From Psococerastis gibbosa (Eukaryota > Arthropoda > Insecta > Psocodea > Psocidae): 64,000 bases of DNA. The notes beneath the pieces are model-generated. The model saw only the letters and a list, made by a program, of their open reading frames with translations, was not told where the DNA came from and ran no database searches. Of the stretch, positions 47,719 to 57,855 are shown piece after piece. Made by a program: the position numbers and the translations under genes. Within the stretch, counting starts at the first letter, position 1, and each line of letters begins with the position of its first letter. The stretch spans positions 28,480,770 through 28,544,769 of the forward strand of contig OZ020484.1 of NCBI GenBank assembly GCA_963971405.1, written 5' to 3'.

Positions 47719-50700
47719 ATGGCATTACCCTTTACAGTTAGTGATCATTTATCTACAGCTTTGAAGAGCAACATAGTACCGCATCAGGAGTATCTGTTAC
47801 AAGGAAGCGTCCTTGATTCGGCTGTAGAAGTTTTGCTCCACAGATTAAGAGGCCTATGTGACAATGTTGATTCAGGACCAGAAAAGTTTCACGATCACGA
47901 AATGTGTTTTAGTATGCGTAAGTTAATGTATATTCTGGTGCAGGTCTCACTACTTCCTTACTTATGATGGCCCGTTCAGCCCTAGGGGACTTCTGGCCTC
48001 ACACACAATTCGCCTCCATCTCGCCCGATCATCTGCGACGATCTGCCAATCCAGGAGCCCTAAGTCTACTGCCTGGAGGTCCTCTTCTGTTTCATCCCTC
48101 CACCTCCTCCTTGGTCTTCCTATCGGTTTCACTAAATTAAGGATTCTCATTCATGGTAACCGGTTCGTTTTGTCTGGATAGTAGGAAGAAACCATACACG
48201 GAGTTTCGGTTTCAGTCTCACCTAAGCCTGCCATACCTCCCGGCTTACCCGGGAGTCTCCTGGTCATTGACAAATAACTAATATCTGCTCCTAAAGAAAT
48301 AAAAATAAATAAATAAAAAATTAATGCACCTGGTTTTCTGCCCAATCTCCCCTCTGTCGGGTGAATGTTGTCGGGAGGCCGTAATCTCCCGGTTTTGGAA
48401 AATGGCCCGGAAAATCTCCCAGTTTTTCTAAGACATGAAATTGAGTGATGTAATTTTACGATTAAGAACAAATTTTAATCGAATTGTGTGCAATTGCATT
48501 CATCGCCTGTAAATTCTAATTAATGTTACTGCTATCAATCTGTGTAAAACCCCACTATTTCAGGCCTGTTGTTCAATGATTTTCAACCGGGGGAGACCCC
48601 CGGGCCCCCCTTGTTTCCAACTACATACTTAATTCATCGCATGTAAAATCTGAACGTTACTGCTATCAAAATGCGTAAAACCCCACTAGGCCTACACTAC
48701 GTTTTTCAAAAATTTTCAACCTGGGGAGACGACCGGGCCCCCCTTATGGCAATTGTATTTTTCGCCTTAAAATCTAAATGTTACTGCTATCAATATGCGT
48801 AAAATCCCATTAATTTAAGCCAAGTTTTACCAATTTTTCTACTGGGGGAGACCCCCGGATCTCCTTGTCTGCCACTAATAAGTATATTATTGGTTTGAAG
48901 CAAGCGCTATATCGCGCACTAGTAAAGTTGTAGTGATTTAATTTTCAGTAGCATATGAGGTTATTGATCTAGCTCTTTGCGTACAACGTTCAATATGATA
49001 CTTCGTACACTGATATCCACATAGGTTACACCGACACGCTTCATCCGGTTCGTGAAAGTCAGTTCTTTCACATATGACATGATGAAATCCATGTACTGCC
49101 AGTCTGGTTATTACGTGTCTTTGTTCTTGGTTGTGTGACGTCCAGGAGCGGTCAACCATTGCTTGGGTGGCATAGAAGTTCGGGTCTACGTCTAGTTCTT
49201 TTTGTTGTCGTTCTTCAATAAACGCCTCATATGCTTGTGACGTTGGTAGTAGAAAATCAATGCGGATTTCTTTCACTAAGTATTCTTCCCGAGTCAGTAG
49301 GTAGACTAGTCGAGATTTGGTATACGGTGAGACTCCAAGTATTCGCTTTAGATAAGTTGCTTTTACTTTCTCTATTTCATTAAGATTTCTGACGGTTAGA
49401 TTTTCCCAGATGACTGAGATAGCATATGTGAGTACTGGCTTGACTTTTGCGTTAAACAGCTTCACTGCCGTGCTTAGGCTGAGTAATCTAGGATTACTTA
49501 TACTACTCATCGCGCGTAAGGCTGACACCACCTTGTCTGCTATGTGCGCTGTAAACTTCTTTCCCGAGAAGTGGAATTTTAATCCGAGATATGTATAATG
49601 GGAGGCGGTTGGGAGAGGAGTGTTTTCGTGAAGAATACGCTCATGTCTTCCTACATTTCCACCTCTGCGGAATTTTACAAACATCGTCTTTTCTCGATTG
49701 ACGTGTAGGCTGTTGTTTCTTGCCCATTCTATTAATCTGTTGTACGTCTCTTGCAGGTGCTGGAGGCTTCTAGACAGCAGGACCTTGTCGTCGGCATATA
49801 TGAGCAGTTTTACATTCTCGTTGTCAACGATTTTTTCTTCAACGTCTAGGCATAGAATATCGAAGAAAATTGGGGATGAGTTATCGCCCTGATAAAGACC
49901 ATTTGTCTGCTTTATCTTCTTTGACTGGGTCAGCCCGTCATTTATACTTATGTTATTAGCACTAAGAATGTTATGGTAAATTTCTAGGACTGGGTGTCCT
50001 TCTCCAAGGATCCCGCGGAGTTTTGTCAGCATGATCATCCTGTCAACTGAATCGAATGCTTTGCTATAGTCAACGAACAAGGCGTACAAAGGCGTTTTTG
50101 GTGTTTGTAGTGCATCGTCTATTTCATTTTTGAGTATTTCAATAGCCTGCAGAGTACTCCTCCCCTTCCTGAACCCAAATTGACATTCCGGTAGATTTTC
50201 ATCTATTTCGTCCATTACTCTGTTTATCAGTAGTTTCGACAGGAGTTTTAGTGGTATGCTTTCTAGTGCGATACCTCTGTAAGCGTCCGGGCTAGTGATA
50301 TCCCCTTTCCCTTTATATATTACTTTTAGTATTATATCACACCATTGTGAAGGGATTTTCCTCAATGCTATGCATTTGTTGAGCAGGGTGGTCCAGAGTG
50401 GCCCTAGGACATTGAAAGTGCTCACTATGTGTTCCGAGAATAATGCGTCTGGTCCAGCTGCTTTACCTTTTTTGAGTTTCTTTACAGCCCCTTCTACTTC
50501 TTCTAAGGTCAACCTCATTCCTTGGTTAGACGGCGTTGTTTCTGGGAACGCTGCTTCCAGGTCATCTTTGTTCAGTATATTGGAAAAGTGCTGCTGCCAT
50601 CTTTCCATGCCAATATTCTGGTTGTATGCAGGAGACCTCTTTGTTAGAGCTACATAAGGATTTCGCTCGGCTCTTTCAACCATTTGCTGTTCTTGATGTT

Positions 50701-53700
50701 TGCAATAATTATTTTTCTTAACATTTAACAATATTTTATATCTTTTTCTATCTTCACAAAGGCGTTTAGAGTTTTCTAGGGTTGGGATTTGTCTAAAAGC
50801 ATACAAAGAGGCCAGTACTCCTTGCCTCAATTGGTAGCATTCCCTATCAAACCATGGAAGCGCTCGTCGTGGTCTCACCTCTTCTTGACAGCTTTTTATT
50901 ATTCCCTCTATGCGTTTCATAGCGCTATCTAGGTCATTTGTTTCTATGTAGTTCTCTATTTCTCGTTTCCCATCCCGGACTGCTGCAGCTATTCGGTCCA
51001 CGTGAATTTTCCTAGATATGCGGGGAGACGATACCGTCTGTTTGTTAATCATGTTCATGATTTCAAAATCCATTATGATCGGTTGGTGCTTCTTGATGAG
51101 AGCAGCTTCATTTTGAACGTATTGTTTGATTAGCGTTATGCGTCCTCCATAGAATACTAAGTCGATGGTGCTCGAGCCGTTGTGGCAAATATAAGTCTTT
51201 GTGTTGGCCTCGTTCGCCAGGGCCAAGCCCTCTTCTTCCATGTAGGAGAGAAGTTGCTCCGTCCTCCTTGACTTGCAGTCGATGCGGCAGTTAAAGTCTC
51301 CAGCGAGAATTATTGGTTCGTTTCCATCTGCTGTAGACATGGATTGACTTATACTGTCTATGATATCTACTACTGCCATGTGTGGCGGGTAGTATCCTGC
51401 TATTATGAGCGCGGCTTTTGTTTTTATGGCCATTGTGCTCGTATCCTTGTACTCACACCTAAAAGGGAGGAGCCACGGTTTCAGGAGACACGTGATACCT
51501 CCAATTGGCCTCCCTCGCTCCCTCTTTTCGGCGAAGATATGTAATTGATAAAAATTTTCCCTCAGCTTTATTGAGTCTAGCAGGAAAGTCTCTGTTAGAA
51601 CTACAATGTCACACATGTTGAATGCTTTGCTGGGCAATAGAGCCAACGCTCCATTTGCCCCTTCTATATTCCAGTTCATGATTGTTAAAGAGGTTTTATT
51701 TATATTTGTATTGTCGCCGTCTTTGAGTCAGGCTTCTCTGGTTTGCCCATAATATTTGGGTATTGAGCCATCCATACTGGTGCTTGGGATCCAGGGAATA
51801 GGGGAGGGGTTGAATTGGGGTGTAAGGTGTGCTGGGTGGGTTAAAGGAATGTGAGGTGGTGAGGGGGATGGGTGGAAGTGTGCATTTGATGTATAGAAGT
51901 GAGGAGGTGGTGAGGGGAGGTGAGGGGGTGGCGGGGAGAAATGTCTAAGTATGTCTAAGTATATTTATTGCCTGTAAAATCTGAACGCTACTGCTAACTA
52001 AATGCGTAAAACCACATTAATTTCAGCCAACTTTTAAAAAAAAAATTTACCGGGGGAGACCCCCGGGTCCCCCTTGTCTGCAATTGTATTTTTCGCCTGT
52101 AAAATCGAATCAATCAATCAACCTAACCTAACCTAAATGTTACTGCTATCAATATCCGTAAAACCCCATTTATTTAAGCCAAGTTTTTCAAATTTTTCTC
52201 ATTTAAAATCTGAATCGTTACTGCTAACTAAATGCGTAAAACCAAATTAATTTAAGCCAATTTTTCAAAATTTTTCAACCGGGGGAGACCCCCGGGCCCC
52301 CTCGAAAATAATCCATTTTCGCCCCTCTCAGTGTTCGCAGAGGCCTTGAATTAATACGTTTAACTGCAAGCTAACCTCAACTTTAGAGTTCAAATGCGTT
52401 GAGCAACAACCCAGTATGTATGACTGAGATAGGTTTTCCCGATTAGCCAAAATCAGAGTATATAGAAAAAAACTGGACAGAGCCGGGGCGTCGTCGGTTA
52501 AGTTTAGACCGTGGGTTCGAATCCCGCCAAATGCAGTTTTTCCATATCCTCTAATTTTGGTTATGGTGGAGGTTACCTATTCAACCAAACTTAATTTAAT
52601 GTGAGTATTATATGTATGCATATACCACATAATACGGCAATGTATCCCGATTAGCACTAAAAAATGTAGCCAAAGATGGATCAGAGTTAATAATGTAATA
52701 AAAAGCAGGATACGAATAACTCAAAATTACAGGAATTGTCATATTGACGGTTTAATATGTATTTTCTAGGCCAAAATATGCAAACTCCTTTGACGCTGAG
52801 AGTGAGAAGAGCCTTGGACTGTCCAGACATGCCATTCCAGCTCCGTTATATTGGCCAGCCTGAGTTAGGTAATGTGATTTTTTCTAAAGGTCCCTGTTCA
52901 AAGATATAGAATCGATTTTATCAAGTTCCAACAAAAAAAAAATCCCTATCGGCTCTGGCCGGTAAGGTTTAGGGAGATTTCATGAAAGCACCCAACCCGG
53001 TTAGGCGTATATCGTGGGTTCGAATCCCGCCAAGTTCAGTTTTTTCCATGTCTATAAGTTCGGTGTATTATTGGAAAGTACGTAATTGTATCGGTAAATA
53101 TATACTCCATGTCCAGGGAATACTGGGCGAGGAAAAGAGTGAGAGCGGTGCAGACTGTTAACAGAACTTCTATGATTCAAGCTGTTTTTTGTATTAGTTT
53201 GCTGAATTGTAATTATTTACGTTTGTAATCAACCTGGCATCAAACGGATGTTAATTTGATAATTTGATGCGTTTAGGTCCGCAAGGGGACAAATCCAGAC
53301 CAACCATTGTTCGTAGCAGCTACGATATAGGATGTGGCTCATCAATAGTTGAGTTTCTGCAAGAGCTGGGATGTCGGATGGATTTTGAATATATTGCAAG
53401 TGGTTACATGTTTCGGAAGGGAAGAATGAAAATAACTGTTTCCAAAATATTTAAGGTATGTGTCATCAGGTCCGATTACATTACAGTCTAAGATGTGCAG
53501 CGCTCATGAAACTGTGTCCGAGCTTTATGGAGTCGCGGCCATCTTTAATTAAATTAGGAAAGAAAAATTAGAGAGCCTGGTTCTCTAACTTCCTCTTGAA
53601 ATGTCTCTTCTCATTCTCATTCGAAGATTGGTGATCATAGTAGGGAATTGTGTAATGCAGTGGTTTCCCGTTGCCTTCTGCATCTTTATGCCGTTGACTC

Positions 53701-54150
53701 TTCATTGAGTTCCTCCGCCGGAAAAGGCTGTTTTTCTATTATCCCGGCTCAAACTCTGTCCCCTATCTGTTCAGTCGCCATTACGAACTTCCATCTTTAC
53801 CACGAGGTGGTACAGATTAGGGATTATCGGCTCTGAGACCATAAGGCATTTCTCATAAGCTCAGGTACTTTGAAGCTCTAAAATAATATAATCATTAACC
53901 TATTGTTTAACTGTTGATATTTCAACTAACATATGAACCATTGTTTTTTTAGGTTGGTGGACAAGTAAAATCAAACGACATGGAACCTATTTCGCAGTCT
54001 TACTTAATTGAACTGAGTGTTTTGGCTCCCAGTGGCCAAGACGCGATAGCTGAGGATATGAGAAGCTTTGCTGAGCAGCTAAAACCTCTAGTACAGCTTG
54101 AAAAGATTGACTGCAGACGACTCGGAGGACCCATGGGTCCGATGCCATGA
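47719..54150 (+). CDS. MED18: Mediator complex subunit 18
   Basis: Four exons: 47719-47917, 52770-52868, 53277-53455, 53953-54150; 675 nt, 224 aa, in phase. Family motifs: EYLLQGSVLDSAVEVLLHRL and RGLCDN (27-51), FHDHEMCF, LRYIGQPE, FLQELGCRMDFEYIASGYMF with RKGRMKI, YLIELSVLAPSGQD and FAEQLKPLVQLEKID. MED18 belongs to the Mediator head and contacts MED20 and RNA polymerase II. Human MED18 has about 208 residues; the extra residues here are mainly an insert after exon 2 and a GGPMGPMP tail. The start ATG follows an A-rich run and matches the family N-terminus. Intron 1 (4.85 kb) has been enlarged by a satellite array and a LINE. It is divergent from PRPF38B. Confidence 0.95.
47965..48160 (-). 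pseudogene. LINE ORF2 C-terminal remnant, MED18 intron 1
   Basis: A minus-strand frame reads KPIGRPRRRWRDETEEDLQA, then DWQIVADDRARWRRIVCEAR. This is the GRPRxRWxD...ADDRxRWR tail of insect LINE proteins, as at 1-780, but from another copy. Only the last 55 residues or so remain. Confidence 0.75.
48480..48892. repeat. Satellite K, left block (three units)
   Basis: Three units of about 123-132 bp. Each has GCCTGTAAAATCTGAA-like sequence, TTACTGCTATCAAT, TGCGTAAAACCCCA (at about 48525, 48657 and 48780) and a GC box, GGGGGAGACCCCCGGGCCCC. The array continues at 51956-52315 after the inserted LINE. Part of MED18 intron 1. Confidence 0.8.
48893..51955 (-). mobile_element. APE-type LINE with target-site duplication
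   Basis: Flanked by TAAGTATATTATTG (48879-48892) and TAAGTATATTTATTG (51956-51970), which differ by one base; this sets the element at 3063 bp. It has one intact ORF (48938-51679), about 45 bp of 3' UTR with no poly-A or simple tail, and 276 bp upstream that is pyrimidine-rich on the coding strand. No ORF1 is visible, so the copy is either 5'-truncated or single-ORF. It lies antisense in MED18 intron 1, within satellite K. Confidence 0.85.
48938..51679 (-). CDS. LINE ORF2: APE endonuclease-reverse transcriptase, intact
   Basis: 913 aa without a stop or frameshift. Endonuclease domain (1-205): MNWNIEGANG at the N-terminus, LTET (28-31), AGDFN (126-130), STIDLVF (170-176) and a KKHQP histidine (196-200). 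Reverse transcriptase: IYKGKGD (454-460), AYRGIALESIPLKLLSKLL (466-484), FGFRKGRSTLQA (501-512), FVDYSKAFDS (535-544), GLYQGDNSSPIFF (594-606) and YADD (628-631). The C-terminus has a C884-X2-C887-X7-H895-X3-C899 knuckle and no RNase H. It nicks target DNA and copies its own RNA by target-primed reverse transcription. ATG at 51679 immediately precedes the conserved N-W-N start, so the N-terminus is complete. Clade is not resolved by eye (L2/CR1- or jockey-related). Confidence 0.93.
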   Translation of the reverse strand: MNWNIEGANGALALLPSKAFNMCDIVVLTETFLLDSIKLRENFYQLHIFAEKRERGRPIGGITCLLKPWLLPFRCEYKDTSTMAIKTKAALIIAGYYPPHMAVVDIIDSISQSMSTADGNEPIILAGDFNCRIDCKSRRTEQLLSYMEEEGLALANEANTKTYICHNGSSTIDLVFYGGRITLIKQYVQNEAALIKKHQPIIMDFEIMNMINKQTVSSPRISRKIHVDRIAAAVRDGKREIENYIETNDLDSAMKRIEGIIKSCQEEVRPRRALPWFDRECYQLRQGVLASLYAFRQIPTLENSKRLCEDRKRYKILLNVKKNNYCKHQEQQMVERAERNPYVALTKRSPAYNQNIGMERWQQHFSNILNKDDLEAAFPETTPSNQGMRLTLEEVEGAVKKLKKGKAAGPDALFSEHIVSTFNVLGPLWTTLLNKCIALRKIPSQWCDIILKVIYKGKGDITSPDAYRGIALESIPLKLLSKLLINRVMDEIDENLPECQFGFRKGRSTLQAIEILKNEIDDALQTPKTPLYALFVDYSKAFDSVDRMIMLTKLRGILGEGHPVLEIYHNILSANNISINDGLTQSKKIKQTNGLYQGDNSSPIFFDILCLDVEEKIVDNENVKLLIYADDKVLLSRSLQHLQETYNRLIEWARNNSLHVNREKTMFVKFRRGGNVGRHERILHENTPLPTASHYTYLGLKFHFSGKKFTAHIADKVVSALRAMSSISNPRLLSLSTAVKLFNAKVKPVLTYAISVIWENLTVRNLNEIEKVKATYLKRILGVSPYTKSRLVYLLTREEYLVKEIRIDFLLPTSQAYEAFIEERQQKELDVDPNFYATQAMVDRSWTSHNQEQRHVITRLAVHGFHHVICERTDFHEPDEACRCNLCGYQCTKYHIERCTQRARSITSYATEN
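51956..52315. repeat. Satellite K, right block
   Basis: Diverged and partly deleted units, with markers at about 51988, 52139 and 52217 and the GC box CGGGGGAGACCCCCGGGCCC repeated. A short CCTAA triplet lies at about 52118-52133. Confidence 0.75.
52470..52560 (+). mobile_element. tRNA-like SINE head, second family, copy 1
   Basis: B box GGTTCGAATCC at 52515-52525, then CCGCCAAATGCAGTTTTTCC. The same 3' part recurs at 52960-53060. The 5' part does not fold as a tRNA cloverleaf by eye. MED18 intron 1. Confidence 0.5.
52960..53060 (+). mobile_element. tRNA-like SINE head, second family, copy 2
   Basis: B box GGTTCGAATCC at 53017-53027, then CCGCCAAGTTCAGTTTTTTC. MED18 intron 2. With the previous copy it flanks MED18 exon 2 in direct orientation. 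Confidence 0.5.
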
Positions 54151-55357
54151 ATTAACGTAATGATCTGATTCTGATAATTGCTTTCTGTGGCTTTAACGAG
54201 TTAATGCGTATTATCACACTACCCACACGGGTCTGCGCAACCTACTGTGCATACCTTAATAATTGCAACCCTACATTTTATCCAAAAAAAAAACTTTCAT
54301 TTGGGCATATTATGTACTATTCTGAACCCTAGGTCTCATGCAAAACGTTTATTAAACACAGCAGACACATACTGACCGGTGCATATACTCGAAATAGTCC
54401 CAAGCCTATATACGGCAATGGCGCTTCCACAGTCTAGCTGTGAGAGTGTGAGTTGATCCATACCTGCCTGGATCTTTCTCGCCAGCGTCATCTTCGGTCA
54501 TCCTTTTCACCTGTTTCCTGGGACCACAATTTCCTCAACCCTTTTCAAGAGATAGGTAAGTCTCGTCTCGCCTTCGGACATGCCCATGCGATTTTCCCTC
54601 ACCTCGATAGTGATGTTGGCAGTTTTCAATTCAGTTCTGATCGGTCGTTTCTTCATTTGTCTGCCCGGGTTACTCCAGCTACCCTGCGTAACATCCTCAT
54701 TACATGGAGGAACTGCTTTTCTTTTTTCTTCACCGCCCAGCACTCAGCGCCATACATCGTGCTAGGTCTCACACATGTTTGCTATGCTATTTCACTAACT
54801 TCATAAATTCGGTGACAAAAACTAACAGTAAAATCTACCTGAATAAAATTATCCGTTAGAGGTATATCATTCGACCTAAGCAAATGTAAAAAGCAAGTAA
54901 AGATACCGTACAAATTATACCTATATTCATTTATTTTATTTTTTACTAAAATACATCACTGAAGAAATAATCTAGTGAGAGGTAAACAATGTGAACTAAT
55001 TATGACTGTCAAAACACAAGCTAATTACCGTTAAAACTGGTAAATAGGGACGCATGAATGAATCGGGACAATACTTAACTGATAGATTTGAGGCCAAAAT
55101 ATAGTTTTCCTTGAAGCGAAACTTCATTCCTTTGCTTTAGTTTCCGCTTCTATAAAAATATGAATTTCGGCCCAAATCTAACAGCTAAGTTTTGTCACCT
55201 TTCCCCTTCGTCCATATTCACCTGTTTTACGATACCTAACCATAATTGGTCACTTTGTGGTAGGACAATCAGTTGGCAGTCAAAATAGTTACATATTACC
55301 TTAGTAATGGCCTTTTGGAAGAATTGTTGTAACACGTACACATGCCCCTCTTGACGA
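54151..55357. other. Intergenic between convergent MED18 and zinc-finger gene A
   Basis: Holds a dead LINE remnant (54425-54800). The rest is AT-rich with no gene that I can support. Confidence 0.5.
54425..54800 (-). pseudogene. LINE reverse transcriptase remnant, frameshifted
   Basis: On the minus strand, successive frames give MYGAECWAVKKKEK, then an MRMLRRVAGVTRAD-type stretch, then RENRMGMSEGE-like codons. That order (MYGxExW, KMLR...GVTR, R...GH) is the C-terminal region of a LINE reverse transcriptase. There are several frameshifts and stops. Confidence 0.7.
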
Positions 55358-56524
55358 TTACGAACTAGTCAAAGACTCGTCTTGTTCGTTGGGGTGCTTG
55401 GCCGCCATGTGATTTTGCAATGATTCTGGACGAGAGAAAGCTGCAGAACATATGGGGCAAATCAAAAACTGTAGTTCTCGTTTATGCACTTTCAAGCGAT
55501 GCTTTCGAAGCTGATTTTTTATCTTGAACTTTTTATTACAAATGTCGCATGGTAGCGTTGCTTCCGCGTGGCTTGCTAAATGATCTTTCATCTTGTGTTT
55601 CGGAAAAAGACCGCCACAATGTTCGCAAACGATTGTCTCAGAGGGACCCCCGTGGTTCACCTCAATATGTTTTGTGTAGTTGAACGAAAAGGTGAATTTT
55701 TTCCCACAATACTGACAGATTATTTTCTTCTCCTCATGCGTCTGCATGTGATAGCTAAGACTAGTTGAATAACGGAAGGTTTTTTCGCAGATTGTACATG
55801 TAAACGGTTTGACGTCACTATGTTTGGTCATGTGGCTTTGCAGAGCAGAAGGAGATGATGTGCAAACACTGCAAATTGTACACTTGAAACGTTTTAGATG
55901 TTTGTTCCGATGAGCTCTAAGGCCACTCTCAGTCTGAAAAGTTATGGTACATAATGTACACTGAAACAAACCGCCGTGGTCTCCAAACTCGGATATATGC
56001 CTTGCCCACGCTTCTCTAGTTCGAAAGCGAATCTTGCAGTAGCGGCATACCATTAATTTTTTTATAGTTTCATTTTTATTAGGAGAAGAATTTAGTTCGC
56101 TTTCGTTATTACAATTGTTCTCAGCCAAATGCTGAGCCATTGCGGTTTTAGAAAGCTTCTTATTGCAAATTGGACAAGGTTCCTTAATACGTAATTTCAT
56201 TATTAGGTCTCGATTTGGCTTCCGTGGTTTCTCCCGTGCTTTTTGTGCTACCAACACTTGCCGCTCGTATACAAAGTTGGCGCTACGGCCCACATGAAAA
56301 CAAGTGTTTGATCCTACAGACATGCCACGTCGAATAGGATCTCCTTCGTGATTCAGCAGTGATTGGGAGCAACTAGTTTTGTGATCAGCCAGAAATGGTT
56401 GAACGATGAAACGCTGACAGTTTGAGCATTTGACTGCTATCATCTCGTTTCCTTTGAAATTCAAGGGCTTAACTATTCGCTGAGAATATATTGAAGTATT
56501 ACTTTTGGATGAAATGGTCGGGAT
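55358..56524 (-). CDS. C2H2 zinc-finger protein A, terminal exon
   Basis: An open exon from a TTTTAG acceptor at 56525-56526 to the TAG stop, about 388 codons in phase 0. If it is not spliced, the first ATG (56443) gives 361 aa. It contains about ten zinc-binding motifs: an N-terminal CSNC...HKTSC and CPIC...HLAENNC of C2HC type, then C2H2 fingers starting CRYC, CTLC, CTIC, CTIC, CQYC, CEHC, CDIC and CPIC. Linkers are not the strict TGEKP kind. Likely a nuclear DNA-binding regulator; target unknown. It is the first of three zinc-finger genes in the same orientation. Upstream exons were not found. Confidence 0.85.
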   Translation of the reverse strand: MPTISSKSNTSIYSQRIVKPLNFKGNEMIAVKCSNCQRFIVQPFLADHKTSCSQSLLNHEGDPIRRGMSVGSNTCFHVGRSANFVYERQVLVAQKAREKPRKPNRDLIMKLRIKEPCPICNKKLSKTAMAQHLAENNCNNESELNSSPNKNETIKKLMVCRYCKIRFRTREAWARHISEFGDHGGLFQCTLCTITFQTESGLRAHRNKHLKRFKCTICSVCTSSPSALQSHMTKHSDVKPFTCTICEKTFRYSTSLSYHMQTHEEKKIICQYCGKKFTFSFNYTKHIEVNHGGPSETIVCEHCGGLFPKHKMKDHLASHAEATLPCDICNKKFKIKNQLRKHRLKVHKRELQFLICPICSAAFSRPESLQNHMAAKHPNEQDESLTSS

Positions 56525-57435
56525 CTAAAAGAAAAATAGATTGTTTTTAAAATACAGTAATATAATAAATTTCTTTGTAACTTACTTTACATTTGAAAAA
56601 ACCTACAATTTCGATTAGTTTAATATCAAAAATGTGGAAGTGTCAACAGATTTTAGGAGCAATGTGGGGAATTAAAAATAACTTTCGGTGCATATCATTA
56701 GATTAAGAAATTATTGAAAAACAATTGGCAAATAATACGAGTTGTGTACTCCGAAACTACTATGAAAAAGTTATTAGATAAATCTAGGTAAATTGGATTA
56801 CTCCATTTCGCTGTTATGACTGAGTCACTGTGACGTCACAACTGCCAGCTCTTCTTAATAAGATGGACGACAGAGAAATTATGCCCCTAAGAAGCTACAA
56901 AATCTTTCAAAACCTTCAAACTAAACAATGTCGTAGATTTACAAGATCACATTGGACGCCACTACAGATACGACAAATAGGGCAATTCAAACTGTAGAAC
57001 TAATATTCACTATATACCCAGGGTCGTGTCGCAGATTGAACAGTATGTAAAATAGAAAGAACTAATCAGTCAGGCGAACGAACATGTTTTTGATTAATTT
57101 TATGAAAAGGCATTTAATGGACATGCTGTGCTCGATGGCGTCAATAACCGTGCACATGATAGAGACTGCCAAAAAAATGCTGTCAGAATAGGCAAACTCT
57201 TGCAGGGAAGTTGTAAGACGGTTATTTAGTGACTACGCTAATGGGACGAATAATTCCCCGACTGCATCCGAGCTAAAGCTACCTTAGCTAAGGAAAGGTG
57301 TAACCAGAGGGACACAGCGGAGCGGCGGCGTCACGGCTCAGCAGCGGTCTAGATCTTAAGTAGATCTTAAGTGTAAGCCAAGACAGTAAATTCATACATC
57401 AGCCTAAGCTCACCAGAGCGCTGCCTTTTTTCATA

Positions 57436-57645
57436 GGCCGGTACATACGGACGATTCGAACGCCTGTTATTCGATGAGAAATGGTAATGGGAGCAGATAG
57501 GCTGGTGCAAAACAAAAACAGCACGCACCCCAGAAGAATTGTAAGTAGCTGGCGTGACGAGGGTAGAACCCTGCGACAAGCCAGCGACAGTAATATGCTG
57601 AAGTAGACTGGGGTTTTGCACCGGCCCATTTGCTCCTGTTACCCT
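57436..57645. mobile_element. Family D MITE, copy 4
   Basis: Left GGCCGGTACATACGGACGAT, TGAGAAATGGTAATGGGAGC and an internal CTGAAGTAGACTGGGGTTTT. The right terminus is not clear. A fifth copy lies near 60.9-61.1 kb. Confidence 0.6.
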
Positions 57646-57855
57646 ACCCCCATTTTATTGTAATGAACATGGTTTTCTGATCAGTTTTATAAAAAATGTA
57701 CGATAAGATATTATTCAATAGCCATAAAACGAATAATAGAAGTAGACTAACGGTACTAGGTCTACTATTGTACGGTATACACAACCAATCATTTTTCGTT
57801 TCTCACAATTCAACAGTTGAATGCATACAGATAAGAAAATAGTAAAACTCCTTAT

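Noticed and set aside
49410-51544. Plus-strand ORFs across 49.4-51.5 kb
   Set aside because: All are shadows of the LINE ORF2 on the other strand.
52117-52134. CCTAA triplet resembling the insect telomere repeat
   Set aside because: Only three units inside a satellite unit; too short to mean telomeric DNA.
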